Assembly: GCF_964204645.1 (NCBI RefSeq)
Contig: NC_134026.1
Span: forward strand, 26,554,650 to 26,618,649
Length of the DNA: 64,000 bases
From: Tubulanus polymorphus
Taxonomy: Eukaryota > Nemertea > Palaeonemertea > Tubulaniformes > Tubulanidae
Reading direction: 5' to 3'
How positions within the stretch are numbered: position 1 is the stretch's first letter; each line of letters opens with the position of its first letter. Made by a program: the position numbers and the translations under genes. This document shows, piece by piece, positions 35,201 through 51,737 of the stretch. The notes under the pieces were generated by a model. It was not told the DNA's origin, did no database searches, and was given only the letters and a program-made list of their open reading frames with translations.

Positions 35201-38200
35201 TTCGATGTTCCTACTAATGCCTGTCAATATAAGGACGGAGAGTCGTAATCATTTTTTCTCGTGAAAAAAGAATTATCGGTAACTAGATATCACGAACATA
35301 GATAAAGAGTGAAATTTAATGATTCCTCTTAGAGATCATAAAGCCCTTTGAAGTTGCCTCAAAATACCGCTTCTGACGCAGAATCACGATTGCTTAACTT
35401 CATTTGGACTCGTCAATGAATAAAAAACAATGTCTCCAAATATCAGTATCAATAGAATACATTTTGTTTCTGTATATTTGTTTATGGGTTGTGTATGTCC
35501 GTTTTTACCTACTCAAATGGTGTAAATCTTAAGTACGAGATGAGCATACGGTCATTAGTCTCAATTCATCATTATGGCTCGCTTTCTTTGCCTAAGCAAT
35601 ATAATATGCTCCAAATTTTACGAGAGCTTAACGATGATCAATGGGTAACGGAAATATTCGCGGAATTAATATAGGATTTAAAATTAATACCAACCCTGTA
35701 GCAACTAAGCAGTTATGACGTAGACTGAGGTTCAAGTCCTTCATCTTTACATGGCCTCTTCGCAACAATATCCATATCATTTTTGCCAGTGTCATCATTG
35801 ATTACAATATAAGTTTTGATTTTGTATGGAATTGTGTATGCTGTCCAGCTGACAAATTAAGAACAGTGTCTCACTAGTTACGTTACAACTTGACGATGAA
35901 CGAATAAATCACGGGGTTGTATAATAAGAACTCCTAGTTTAAGATTTCGCCGATCTACAAGTTTTTCGATGAAGTTTATTTTCACAACATCAACACCAAA
36001 GATATATACACCGTTTACAACGTACAACGAACCCACATGTGAATATATAGATACACAGGAAATGAACTCTTTTTTACGATATGGTGAATGTGCGGAAGAT
36101 TGTAATTCGGTCTGGTATGAGATCACGATTCGTTATATTACCGGAAAATATCATTTCATCGGCGGCATATGAATTCCTTAATTACACAGATAAACATATA
36201 CGTATTCGCCTGGTTTTTTTTTCACCACCCACCCATTGGTTACCATGCAAATGAATATTTGTTTTGGGAAATATTCATTCGACTACATTGCTTTGACGAT
36301 ATAATGAATCGGAAAAAAAAACGCAAAAGAGCCACTATGACGTTCATGCGATAATCGCTAGCCCCAGAAGTATACGTGTTTTGTCTATCGCAGATTTTTG
36401 TGAAATGCGAATTTGGTAGTGGCACTTTATATAAATAATAAAACAACTTGCAAAATCTTAAGGTTTTAAAGATATGGGATGTAAATTGTTTCAGACAGAA
36501 AAGCGAAACGAGTAATTTGAATTATTGATATATCTGCCGAAAATGAAAGGAATAGCGAAAGCATAGTAACTTTTTGGACATGCAAAGACTGTTGAGCACT
36601 ATTTTTCTAGGATTTCGTTGTGTGTCACTTGGTCACAACCTGAACCAATCCCAACTTCGTACTACCCCGTGCATACAATCGAAAAAGCCCTTCTGTTGGC
36701 GAGGCTCTGTATTTTCTTTTCGATCATTACTTAAAGGCTAGATCTGTGATTTCTTCTCGGAAGCATTTACCGCTGATAACCGTAGATCGGAAACGAAGCC
36801 CAACGTCATTATACGAATGAATGTCCATATTTGCGCTCGGTATCACACCCGTTGGCTCGACTTTGATCTCCCAATTTGTGACTTTCTCATTTGGCGTCTT
36901 TTTATGTAGCTCGTAAAGACCGTGAGCTACGGCGAGAACACTGAAAAACTGCTAAGTGTTGTTTTGACTTACTTCCCCGGTCATTCACTGATTCAAATAT
37001 TGATAATATGAGCCCGATGCTGAATGATTAATCGTATACTTGGGCCGAAGCTAGAACTTTTTTCTAATGGCATCGTTCGTGGGAGTCATGGAAGAGGGTT
37101 GTAATGTTCAAGAAATTTCAGCCCACATATTGCCTTCAAAATCAGAAAGTGTGTGTTACGTGCATCTAAAATAGCGTTTTCTTCGTTTTGCATTCGATCA
37201 CGCTTATTAAAGACATCAAAGGTGGAATAGCTTCGACGAGTCGACTCAATGTATGGGAAATATCAGCTGAAAATTGCCGTTCGGCATGTTGCGTCGTCCT
37301 TATCGTTATGATAAGTATTAACGATGGTTGTTTAATATTATACATCAACGTATAGATAGAAATATGGATTATAGCAATGCACCGCTTCACCTGTGCGGAG
37401 TAAAAATCACATAGAATAGTAATTATCATAACTTTATACCAATAAACACTCCTACTTAGTTCTTTTTTTTACATCTCGGGTAAAACCTTAAAATCTAACG
37501 ATGCAATCATTTTGAAAATCCGATCGAAAAGCACTCAATAATAGCGTGGCAAAAATTCGTCTACAAGATTATCAACGCCTGCGTATCAAGGCTACGAGTT
37601 AAGGAAGAGCGACTACTTTGCGCTGATAAAAAGAAAAACATTGTGAAATTGTGAAGTAAATTCTCATTGCGTCAAACGATTGCCGCATATTCTTGTATCT
37701 GATGAAATGACGAGTGTAGGCTAACGTCTATGCAATGGATTTGTGTGTACACATCAAACTATCTTTCTTAGTACTTTCTTATACTCATAAGCTCCAACAT
37801 ACATCAGTGTGGTGATCTATTTTGCCATTTAAGGAAGGTTGTTGAGATGCAAAGTCATTTAGCTTTTATCGAATATTTCGATCCGATAGAGTCTCGTGCA
37901 GTTTCTAGAAATATTGCTTGCAGCAACAAATCTTAATCGGAGGGTGTAGTCATATTTATGTGGGTTGAGTGAGGCCATATTGACCTCGATAGATTTTACA
38001 GTCTCATACGTAATACGGTCAATATCACATTGAGAATGAATCGTGGATAAACTGGCGGGATAGCTTACCAATTTTCTGCTTTCACGCCTAATGAGAAAGA
38101 CATTTATCTTCAGTTAGATCGACCAAGCGTAACCCATTAGTTTGTGTCCATTTTGGGAGAATTTATCGCGAGAAGATCTGCTCATCTATTTGTCAATATT

Positions 38201-39788
38201 GGAAGCATGTTTAGTTTTTTCTTTATCCATAACTACATTAGACAATTAAACAGAGCTATCGTCTATTTTGTTGAGTATTTGGTGATTTGACGACTACGCT
38301 CTTGCAGATGTTAGTTCGATCATAAATCAGGTATAATTACTCTAAAGTTTTTATCATCGATAGAATAATGGCTCTTCAACCCGACTATATTTAAGTCAAG
38401 AATCATATTTGCATCATCGATGTACATTAGTACATTAAATGCGATTCTTTATTTCCCATGGAAAACATTCGATACAAAAGCACCCTTGAGTGAATAAAGT
38501 GTTGCTGAAAACGGACATTTCATTTATATCATATAATCAGTAATATTGGATATGCTTATTTTTCAGGTGGTGAATGCGGAAGAAACAAAACCAAAGGAAA
38601 GTTATTTCGCACTAGAGGAATGAATAGAAGAATATCCGCGTAATATTTCACGGTCGCAGTTTTGCTGAAATTAATTGAAGTGAAGTAATTGCTAATTCGC
38701 TGTTACATTCACTTCAGAGACAACACAAAATTACGGGTGATTAAATCCTCCAGACTGTACACGCCATCAACAACAACAACAACTACAACATCACGTAACC
38801 GTGTATAATAAGTGTATATACGTCCATTAAGCCTGGTTTAATGAAACGGGTCGAATGCGAGGATAACGTAAGATACGTGAAATACGTAAGATAGTTTTTT
38901 TAATGATAGTTTAGAAATCTATCTTCTTTGAGTTTGCAAAAACTGGATCGAAAAATCTTGATTGATTCGTGAATGAGATTTGATCAACTGCGCTTCAGCA
39001 ACACGGTTGGATGAAACACAAAAGAAATGTGACGACGCCGATAAAAATGCACGCACTACTCACAACTTCTGAACCGGGATTTGTGATGCAAAAATGGGCT
39101 GTTACAGAACTGACTCATTCATGATGAGGACAATTTTCGCCATGATTACGCTTATTAACTTGGGATACGCCAAACTCGTGTTACGAAAACTAGCTACGAG
39201 GAATTAGCCATAAAGTGAGACATTGGTTCACATTTACCGCCAGCTATTTTACCTCATACGTGACACTGACGAGCAAAGATAGCGACTGCCGAAGCTATCG
39301 TGCGACATGTCTCAATGGCATGGAAAAATATACCGAATATTCGTTTTCCCGTGTTGAAAATTAATAAAACTACGTGATCGTTACAGCTGCTGTGGTGCTT
39401 TGGTAAAAACCAAGATTCACATCTTCACTATCAGTTATCAATCAGGCTTCAGTATTAAACACAAGTTGTGGCAATTACACTCGCCTGCCGCATATCGATT
39501 TTTTCTATTTCGAAAAGATCAGGGAAACAATCATGAAAAAGAATTGACGAGCTTTGTGAAAGAGAGCTTTCATGACGCTATACGCCAATCTAGAATAGTC
39601 ACAGGAAAAATAACAGTAAATCAGAAAATGCATACGAGTTACCTTAAAGTGGATGTTATAAACATTGATTGTGATAAATAATCGAACTGATCAGAACGAA
39701 GAACGTCGTTATTAGTATCGGGTTAGATCCAAAATCAAGCGTTTCTTCTTATCGACGACGCGCGTAGAATAAATCAAATTGATCAAAA
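32225..39788. other. gene-poor 7.5-kb region between calmodulin-like gene B and the amine receptor
   Basis: No exon with recognisable protein content was seen on either strand. Small structures: an 8-bp-stem hairpin at 33080-33100 and a consensus CRE octamer TGACGTCA at 34166-34173 in a CpG-richer patch (about 34.1-34.4 kb) that could be a promoter or 5' exon. An acceptor-like site lies near 38567. The likely content is 5' untranslated exons and regulatory DNA of the downstream GPCR; this is inference. Confidence 0.4.
34166..34173. promoter_or_regulatory. candidate CRE (TGACGTCA)
   Basis: The full palindromic CREB/ATF octamer, with a further TGACG half-site about 45 bases upstream (around 34121), in a patch richer in CpG than its surroundings. 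It may mark a promoter for a plus-strand transcript toward the amine receptor; function is unproven. Confidence 0.35.
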
Positions 39789-41549
39789 ATGGATGCATCT
39801 TTTAATCTATCGTTTGAGAGCGGAATCATTAAAAATAATGACTCAAGAGGTTTCCCCGTGAATCGATCACTAACACTGTCAAACTCGTCTGAATATTATA
39901 CGGATCAAAATGACAACACCCATGTAGAAACGTTAGCCATCGCCTGCGTGGCAGCGGTCATTATTTTTACGACGGTTTGCGGTAATATTCTAGTCGTGGT
40001 GGCTGTAGTCACCGAGAGACGACTTCGTAAAGTCGGCAACTCATTCATCGTTAGTCTGGCGGTTAGTGATCTACTCGTAGGAATAGTTGTTACACCGTTT
40101 TCGATCGTTTACGAAGTGATGGGCCAGTGGGAACTGGGCCATATGCTTTGTGACATCTGGATATGTCTCGATGTAACTTGTTGTACGGCGAGTATAATGA
40201 ATTTGTGCATAATCAGTTTCGACCGGTATAACGCGATTACTCAACCGTTACAGTATGCTTGTAAAAGGACGCCACAACGCGCATGTCTGATGATATTAGG
40301 GGCTTGGATGTATTCGGTGATAATAGCGCTTCCACCGATATTAGGATGGCGAGAAACTTCGTCCTTAAGAGAAGCGAAAACGTGTCTGATTTCACAAGAT
40401 AAAGGTTATACAATATTTTCGACCGTTGGTGCATTTTATTTGCCGTTGATCGTCATGTTTTATCTGTATGGCTGGGTTTTCCGAGCAACTTTAAAAAGAA
40501 AGCGTGAGTGGATTCCAGGTCCTGGATCCAGTCAGGTCAGCGTTAGAATGAACAAAGTCCGCATTGATGAAGGTTCTATTCTTTACGCGGGTGAAACCGC
40601 TGATTGTAAAACCAATTCGACTTTAAATAAAACATCGAAGAAATCGAAGAGCAACAAAATAGACACGATTAACCCATACATAGGGTATCGGTTGATGCAG
40701 AATGGCGATAATAATCTTAATTCAAGTTGCGAGAGTCTTACCACCTATGTTATATCTCCGAGAAAAAATAGCCGTCTTCTTCAAGTAGAAGCACCAAATT
40801 CACAACCGAGGACTAGCATTGGTGGAATTAGTGTCACATGTGACGGCTCAACAACATACGATTTTTCCGGAAGAAACAGCGCTTATTCTGATGGCGAATT
40901 AGCCGAAAATAAATTGACGTCGAAACGACTATCGATACAGCACGAAATGAGATCTTTCGATATTAGAAATTCCGTTGACAAACCTGGAAGAAATGAGGGC
41001 TCAGGTAATAATGCTTTGAGAACGTTTCGCACAGCCGCAATTGCCATCAACTTCGCGCAGTCGCTGCCGAAGAAAAAGAACAATATTTTAGTGAGTTTCA
41101 AAACGTTTTTCCGCAGACGAACTGTTGAATTCGAGACTGACGAAGCCAGCATTAGCAACGATTCAAATCCCGAACAAGAAGCCAGTAATTTAAAGCGAAA
41201 AGTACGAAAACTAATTCGACCACGCAAAAAACACATTTCAGTGTCACAAGAAAAGCGTGCCGCCAAAACTCTCGGAATAATAATGGGTTGTTTTGTGGTA
41301 TGTTGGCTTCCGTTTTTCGTGTTAGCCGTGATGCTGCCATTTTGTCCTAGCTGTGACATACACCCGGCCATTACGAGTTTTTTCACGTGGCTCGGTTATT
41401 GTAACTCGGCCCTGAATCCGATTATATACACATTCTTCAATCAGGATTTCAGGAAAGCTTTTAAGAAAATTTTATGCCTTCGAGGAAATGCCTTTTATAA
41501 AGCTATGTGTGGCGTCTGCTCACGCAAGTCGTGCTCGTATCCCGTATAA
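39789..41549 (+). CDS. biogenic-amine GPCR, serotonin-receptor type (5-HT1/5-HT7-like), intronless
   Basis: 586 residues in one exon. N-glycosylation sequons at N6, N17, N25 and N32. TM1 has GNILVVVAVV (65-74). TM2 has NSFIVSLAVSDLLVG. TM3 has the amine-binding Asp at 128 (LDVTCCTASIMNLC) and DRY at 145-147; C121 and C199 form the loop disulphide. Loop 2 to TM5 reads CLISQDKGYTIFST, close to 5-HT1/5-HT7 receptors. Loop 3 is very long (about 235-490), Ser- and Lys-rich. TM6 has CWLPFF (505-510) and TM7 NPIIY (543-547). The C-terminal tail is short and Cys-rich (possible palmitoylation) and ends SYPV. Serotonin is the most likely ligand class by motif; octopamine or another amine is not excluded. 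AATAAA at 42000-42005. Confidence 0.88.
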   Translation: MDASFNLSFESGIIKNNDSRGFPVNRSLTLSNSSEYYTDQNDNTHVETLAIACVAAVIIFTTVCGNILVVVAVVTERRLRKVGNSFIVSLAVSDLLVGIVVTPFSIVYEVMGQWELGHMLCDIWICLDVTCCTASIMNLCIISFDRYNAITQPLQYACKRTPQRACLMILGAWMYSVIIALPPILGWRETSSLREAKTCLISQDKGYTIFSTVGAFYLPLIVMFYLYGWVFRATLKRKREWIPGPGSSQVSVRMNKVRIDEGSILYAGETADCKTNSTLNKTSKKSKSNKIDTINPYIGYRLMQNGDNNLNSSCESLTTYVISPRKNSRLLQVEAPNSQPRTSIGGISVTCDGSTTYDFSGRNSAYSDGELAENKLTSKRLSIQHEMRSFDIRNSVDKPGRNEGSGNNALRTFRTAAIAINFAQSLPKKKNNILVSFKTFFRRRTVEFETDEASISNDSNPEQEASNLKRKVRKLIRPRKKHISVSQEKRAAKTLGIIMGCFVVCWLPFFVLAVMLPFCPSCDIHPAITSFFTWLGYCNSALNPIIYTFFNQDFRKAFKKILCLRGNAFYKAMCGVCSRKSCSYPV

Positions 41550-44500
41550 CGCAATTCGCCTCTTCCCTTCCGGTCTAGCATGAATCGCTACGACCGGCAA
41601 TCTTTTTCCGGTAAATATCTTATAAACGCGTACCCGAAATACCGTCTATAGACATCACGACATAAAACATATCGATGTAACAGTTCATATCAGAGGAGAA
41701 ACAAAGACTCACGTGTGATAAAACACCTTGCCCTATCAATGCTAAAATTGTTTTCATCTGTAAGTATAATTCATTGTATTTTTGTAATACTATCTATTTT
41801 TATACGAGGCTGTAATATGTTAACGATTCAATAATCAGTTCTTTGTTCGTGTACGTATGCGTATAGAAGGATTTGAAATCTTAATCGTTAATTGCATCTA
41901 CATCGATGAATACTCAATCTATTTCGTGGAAATGTTATTTTAAGACCATGACAATAATACATAGTTGTTTTGTAACGTTGAAGCAATTCTATATGTGTCA
42001 ATAAAGTTATCTCTTATTTTCAACGATATTCTTTTTTCTTTTATCATTATCGTTGAGGAGTATACGTGTTGAAGACATCAATCATATGAATTCAGGACTA
42101 TCCACAGAACTCGTTTTTAAAAGATGACCGGAAAGTTATATACATGGTTATGATAATTTGGTTTTGACCCTAAGATCGTTCGATTTCCGACTTCAGAATC
42201 GAACCCCTGTTTCTCTTACGGCAGGTGGGGTGGGTTTGTAAGGTGTACACTTAATCAAAACAAATCGAACGAAATCTACCAATCAAATGAATAACAGGGT
42301 CAATCCCTATTTCAAGATCAAAAAAGATCGTACTTGCGGCTGTGCATATACAATGATGTGACATCACAGTTGTATGATATCCAATGTATTTTTAGAGTGT
42401 GTTCTGTAATTAGGGACATTGATCACGTGTAATTACTTGAGAAACCACAAAAATGTATATCTCGACGACGGTATATCAGTCACCGGATACGTGTTACAAT
42501 TACAGCATGGCATAAAATGACAAGTCGTATCCATTGAATCAGGCAGCAGAGCGATTCGTTTCCAAATCACTACTCATAGAATAATCCGGACATAGTACGA
42601 GTACATAATCAACAAATTATTTACATTGGCCTCGAGATTAGCGATTGAGTTTAGATTATTCAAGATAACTAACTTGTAGATTCATATTGCATAGAAAATT
42701 AGACTCATGAAATTGATTTGCTAACAAAATAAATACCAATATTCACAATTTTCAATGTTATTTTGAAACCCCAAAATTGATGACGTATGCACATCGACTG
42801 ACACAGTAACCCTTAGATAAGGCCGTATATGTACATAGCGGGGGCAATTGAATTTAGGCAAAGTGCCCTTTTTTCTAATATCTACTGACAAGATTTTGCT
42901 ATTGGCCTAAAAGAGTTTTTGTTAGGGCATATTAGATGAATCGCTCATCGGGTTTTTTGTTTAGGTAACTACCTTTTGTCAGGTTTCTCTGAGCATCCCC
43001 CTCCAATAGAGTAGTTTTGATATGAATACATAAAAACATTATTGCTTTCCTGCAGTTGGATATTCGAGAAGCGCACTCAAACATAATCACCATGTCTTTA
43101 GAACGGAATCTTCTCAAACTCGAACTGTATGATTTAGATATTTAGCACATCATCATCTTGCCACCCACTGCCATAGCACGTGCAACAGCGATTATCACGG
43201 TACAACTAAATTACCAGATATTTCTTCGAGCCATCGTCAAACTGTCTCAGAAAATAATTACACCAAATAATCGACATCCTTCCGCGCACACTCTTGCATT
43301 GCACCCCGTTGTCATGAGATGTTCGATACATACTATGATCGAAAAATTAGAACCGAATTTCTAAAGTGATTTATGATTGGGTAGCCAACTGAATAAATCG
43401 ATATCATCGTGGTTTTCGTAGAAAACTACGTCGTTTTCGAATTTTGGTTCTTGTTCATCTTATCGCCCCACCGGAGATGCTATAGGTCCATTAAATTCGA
43501 CTCAGTATGACGTCAATGCACCAGGATAGCCCCAGATCCGTATCTAACATTCTCGTGGTATCAGCGTAAAGCCATATTGAGAGAAAGAGTGCAAGGCAAA
43601 TATCTGACATTAAACACAACGTGGACTATGCTACAAGTTACTTTTACCGGCCAAGTAATGAAGCGACTGTCAGTATGGCTTTCATCCTTGAACGATCTCT
43701 CTTGGAAAACCTGTAACCATGTAAGGAAAAGTACCACAGAATTCTGAGAATGAAGATTCGGAACATAATAGAGCAGGTAAATGTATGTATGTTTCGAATC
43801 GATATGCCTAGTCAGAAGATCGTTGCCAATGACTGATACCATCTTTACAGTCTTTATAAAGTACAATAGGCTCTTTCCGCGAATGTCATTTGGGAATGCT
43901 TGACGGACCAATTCATGTTGGATTTTCTTCATGACTCTTCAGCCATGCCAATAAAGATGAAAACCCTATTTCCGATAAAATACATTTAGGAAGGTGGTCG
44001 AATGTGATTGGAACCGTTGGATACGGTGTACTAAGACATCCGCGTAAGATTAAAGAATCGTGTTTACATCGTACTGCGTTACTTAATTTTTGAGACAATC
44101 GTGATTTGATAACATCAGATGTGATCCCGTCGCAATTGCATCCGTATACGGACGATTGAAAAAAATTACAAAAAAATCCAGACAGCACTTAGTTCACTGA
44201 AATGGAAATGCAATGAGGCTTCACTGCTACCTCAAGTCAGTGTACACTAATCATTGGCGTATATTCATCGATTCAAAAGAAAAAAGATAATTCAATTTCA
44301 AGTTTAGATTTCATTCGGCGAAAAATGTCGTCAACATAGTGATATTTCAATAAGGCCTATAAAAAAGCTTGGATGGCGGACTTTTTGGAATAAATCCGTC
44401 GTCATCCAAGTTATCTAAAAGATAGTCTTGCAAATATATTTGGATATCAACCTATATCAACCGATAGGAAACGATGAATACATACAAGCATACATGCCTT

Positions 44501-46426
44501 CCGTACAAATTCCCGAAGTGAATCCCCAATAACGCCCAGTGTTGAGTTTAAAAAAAAGAGATTCAAAATAGATTGCGATAAAACATCGATTGACATTAGA
44601 CAGAAGTTTTTTTGTAATTCTGATAAAATATTGCAGTAAATTATAACATCTAACCACATGTTGAATTACATATTCACGATATGAACTACTTATTCGAAAA
44701 ATAAAATTCTCCGCCAAGCTATCCATTATATAGCTAGCCTACGTCATAAAAGTCAATAAATCTTGTCTGAGGCAAAAAGGTGTATTTACAGTTTGAAGCA
44801 ATGTAGGTTATAAGGATATCGACAATTTTCTGGATTAGCGAAAAAACTAAAATGATGAAATGTATGATGGAAAATAGTTGCGGATCGTATTCCGCAATTC
44901 GGTAGGACACACTTTAAAGGATGTTTCGGAAAAACATGATTTAAGGTTAGTGGGCGACAACATTAAAAAAGACAGTCGTCTCACTCCGGCCGGTCGGTGA
45001 TGCGCTCTTTTGGTTTGATATATCAATCCATTTTCTTCCCGACAGCTTGCGTCGTCTGAACTCAGAAAAGGAATTACATGGCCCACCGGAATTGATCGGT
45101 TATTACTGTCATAAGTTATTGCTGAATTGACACCATGAATAAAAGATTTCCCTCCGAATCATCGTTAATGGCACCGCAAAAGATACTCATTATCAGTGCG
45201 TCTTGCGTTAGAAATTTATCACCGCATTCCAATTTTAAACAATATGCTCATTTGTAGCCAATTTTTGAGATGGGTATGACATTTTAAGGCATCTCATTCA
45301 AAGACTGCCATAAATTAATCGTAGCTTATTATGCTTATTGACCGAACTGGTGAATTAAGCACGAATGAAGTATAACAGATCAGTTTGAGTGATACATGTT
45401 TCAGCATGCATTCTACCAAAATGAAAGAACTCCAATACCTTCACAGTGAACTTGAACTGTTGCGCACGAATCAGACGAGACAAGAAGCCTGAAGTGCATT
45501 TCAAAATTTAATTTTCGGTCTTCGTGTAGTAATTAAAACATTTTGTTGTTGCAAATCAAATTACTCAACTGATTAGGCTTCAACGTGAAATTATTTTTTA
45601 ATCAGGCTTTGTGGTTTTCAGGACGAGGGCTTGTAAATATGATTTAGAAAAAGAACCAAGTTCCATTCAAAAATGCCAAAAGAGGAAAGTATATTCTTCT
45701 AAGAATTTCAGTTCAGCATGCGCTGACTGGGTCTTTAATGGACACAAAAATCGAGAATACGGCATAAGAAAGGGCATCATTCGTTTCACTTACAATTATG
45801 ATCGATCTATCCCATCATTTTCATCGGCAATATGAAAAGAACGTGGTTTCCAATAGATATCGCAGAGCGCGGACAGAGGAAAAATTTCCCAATCATCATT
45901 ACCCACGAAAGAATCAAGTCTAGACGACATTGGAAAGGTTCACCAAAGATACTCCGAGGAAATTAGCGTTCTCCCAGAACTATACTAATGCGGCTGGTTA
46001 AATTAACCAAAATAATCCAATAATATACGCCAAGTGCCGAGGAGGACACCCGCTGTCACATGGAAATGTCAGATCAAACTTATTGGTGGTAACAGAGAGG
46101 TATAACTGGAACTGGTCACCATGCAAGACATTGCGATGCTCTATCCGTCAGTTCAAGTCTCGTCATTCTGGTGTGGACACTCGGCGCAAGTATCACATGA
46201 TTACAATTTGGCAAAACACAGTTTGACAGCTAGAAAATCCTCATATTCGGGATTCGAACCCAATACAACAACAATCATCAATCTGACCCTTCAAAGTATT
46301 GCATTAAGTAGTGATTGAATTGAATTGATGTGTTTTTGACGTGAAACTCAAAACAAACCGGTTTAAACCCTAACCATTGAATGATAGATAGGTATTTTGT
46401 TCTTATTTTGTTAATATACTCCTATT
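41550..46426. other. intergenic between amine receptor and CHEK2
   Basis: The first 450 bases are the receptor 3' untranslated region with AATAAA at 42000-42005. The rest has no supported exon on either strand. A small hairpin with CTTGGATG arms occurs at 44368-44410. Confidence 0.5.
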
Positions 46427-49608
<3,182 letters not shown>

Positions 49609-50464
49609 GAACTTGGCTTACTACCTGTGTTGTGTAAATATACCAGTACGTAACTGAAAAAGAAACTGTGTCTGAAAGCAATTCTGATGAATGAAAAAAT
49701 GAAACTTTGAAAATTTTAACATGTACGGTTTGTATCTATAAATCTGTAAGAGTTAATTGACCATCATGTACATAGGGAAGGTCGCCAATTTATGAATGGG
49801 ACCAGCATCATAATTTTTTCAATGTCTGTTCAAAATCATGGATACATCCATCTTAAATGTCTGTTTTATTTTTGTATTGATAACTGATGATTGTATTATT
49901 AGCATTTATTGTGTTGATATCTCGTTAACTGTAGTCTATTCACAATTTTATCATTAATGTTCTGTTTACAGAATATTGTCCTGGTTTTCTAACACTAGCC
50001 ATAATTTCTCAAATCATGAACACCTTTATTTCGTTTTTGACACTTTATGCATCGAAAAGTATCAAATTCTTGAAATATTGTCTTGTGTCAAAACCTATTA
50101 TCATTTGCTCTAAGTTGTTAACTGTAGAAATTCATGTAAATAAAAATTGACAATTTGCAGAAAATCGTCCTTGGTAAATGTATCCGGTTTCTGGTTGCGC
50201 TTCATTGAATTTATATGTTTCCTGGGGAGTAAGAGGAACGAGATCTATCGAAAGTTTTAATTTCTCCAATTAATAAGTTACGAGTTCAGTATCGTCATTT
50301 CAGTTTCGGGCGTGTCGCGTTTTATAAGGCAAATATAGCATTGATTGAATTGAATTCGTGCCCCAGCCGCTCATGCCAGGCTTCAATAGCTGCAGAATAT
50401 TCGGGATATATAGAGCTCTATCATTTTGCTATATCAGACATAGAACTTAATTATTTGTTTCATA
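49609..50464. other. CHEK2 3' UTR and SUPT4H promoter interval
   Basis: About 530 bases of CHEK2 3' untranslated sequence lead to AATAAA at 50139-50144. The remaining 300 bases must hold the promoter and 5' leader of the following gene on the same strand. No other feature was seen. Confidence 0.5.
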
Positions 50465-51203
50465 ATGTCGTTGGAAACTGTCCCAAAAGATTTGAGAAAC
50501 CTTAGAGGCTGCCTTCTGTGTTCATTAGTGAAAGTAAGTATTGAAATGAGCTTATAGATCGTGGCAATTAGTCCTCATTGTAGCAGGTCGTGCTAAGTAT
50601 CGCAAAAACCAATGAAAATCTTTCATGAAATTATTATAATGCTTATTTAGACGTTTGAACAGTTTGAATTTGATGGATGTGATAACTGTGAAGAATATCT
50701 ACGGATGAAAAGCAACAGAGATGCGGTATATGAATGCACCAGTAATAACTTCGATGGGTCAGTATCGTTAAAATCCACCTACTTCTCGTGGTAGAGTTCA
50801 GTTCAGAGACTTGATTGATTGATATTCTCCTAAATCTGAAGACTCATTTACAATCTAAAACAGCATTTTCATTGCGAGTGAGAAAATAGTATCCAATTTT
50901 GATATGTAGTAATCTTTTCTACAGATTGATCGCTATCATGGGACCAGAGGACAGTTGGGTTGGCAAATGGCAAAGAATAAGTAGGTAGTGGGCTCTCAGA
51001 AATAAGAATAATGAGTTTGCACTGATCAGTTTTATTATATCAAAGGTACTTCACTAATAAGTATATATTGATTTACAGATAAATTTTCTAAAGGTTGTTA
51101 TGCGGTATCCGTGACCGGCCGGTTACCACCTGGTATAGTTCGAGAATTAAAGAGTAAAGGAATTACTTATCGATCACGGGATACTAGTGAGAAAAACTCC
51201 TAA
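50465..51203 (+). CDS. SUPT4H1: transcription elongation factor SPT4
   Basis: SPT4 pairs with SPT5 to form DSIF, which controls RNA polymerase II pausing and processivity. Exons: 50465-50533, 50651-50757, 50925-50980, 51079-51203, about 118 residues, the normal family length. It opens [19 protein letters not shown]. The zinc ribbon is formed by C-x-x-C in GCLLCS (first exon) and C-x-x-C in GCDNCEE (second exon). The middle has [13 protein letters not shown], and the C-terminal part has [12 protein letters not shown] and [11 protein letters not shown]. All are hallmarks of SPT4. The 3' untranslated region contains an inserted inverted-repeat element (51291-51454) before AATAAA at 51475-51480. 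Confidence 0.95.
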
Positions 51204-51290
51204 TCATCTAATAGATGTCTTATAGTATGAAACCACATTATTTTGGACTAATTTCAAAAGACTTTGATTGTAATATATATATATATATGT

Positions 51291-51454
51291 GGGATCATTC
51301 ATTTATTACGTACACATAAAATTTGAATATTTCAACCCCCCTCCCCCTCTGTACGCAAAATCGGCCATTTTTTCATATACATTAAGCATTACAGTACGCA
51401 GTTGCAATGACCCCTCCCCCTCCCCTAATGCGTACGTAATAAATGAATGACCCC
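51291..51454. mobile_element. 164-bp MITE-like element with 23-bp terminal inverted repeats
   Basis: Left terminus gggatcattcatttattacg plus tac (51291-51313). The right terminus (51432-51454) is its reverse complement with one mismatch. The element is flanked by identical TATGT pentamers at 51286-51290 and 51455-51459, a target-site duplication. The interior is C-rich, and both inner sides carry CCCCTCCCCC-type runs. There is no open reading frame, so it is non-autonomous. It sits in the SUPT4H 3' untranslated region. Each terminus holds an AATAAA hexamer (51438-51443 on plus; the mirror one on minus). Confidence 0.8.
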
Positions 51455-51737
51455 TATGTATTGTGATTTGTGTAAATAAATATTTATGTAGAAAATTGGA
51501 TATTGCTGTGACTTAATCATTGAGAGAGCTTTTCAAGAGGACAAGGTTGAACTTAGTATTGAACATAATTTATTAACCAATAACAGGAAAATTAATGCAA
51601 CAATCAACTAAGAATTATTGAAAACTCATAGAACTTTACATGGAAATTAAGGAAGGTAAACTTTATCACAGAGGTTGGATGCTGATATCACACTTTCAGC
51701 ATATGTGTATTATAACTTAAGATGTAGATGCATCTTG

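Noticed and set aside
40883-41386. 167-codon minus-strand frame
   Set aside because: Antisense shadow of the amine receptor third loop and TM6, where codon bias keeps the opposite strand open.
44368-44410. Small hairpin with CTTGGATG arms
   Set aside because: Only 8 paired bases with an uneven interior; frequent by chance in this amount of sequence, no conserved ncRNA pattern.
46225-46270. Another B-box-like string (GGATTCGAACCC)
   Set aside because: Only part of a T arm; no cloverleaf upstream. It could be a worn tRNA-derived SINE end, but one short string is not enough.
51270-51290. AT dinucleotide run next to the MITE
   Set aside because: A simple microsatellite; only its last five bases matter, as the target duplication.
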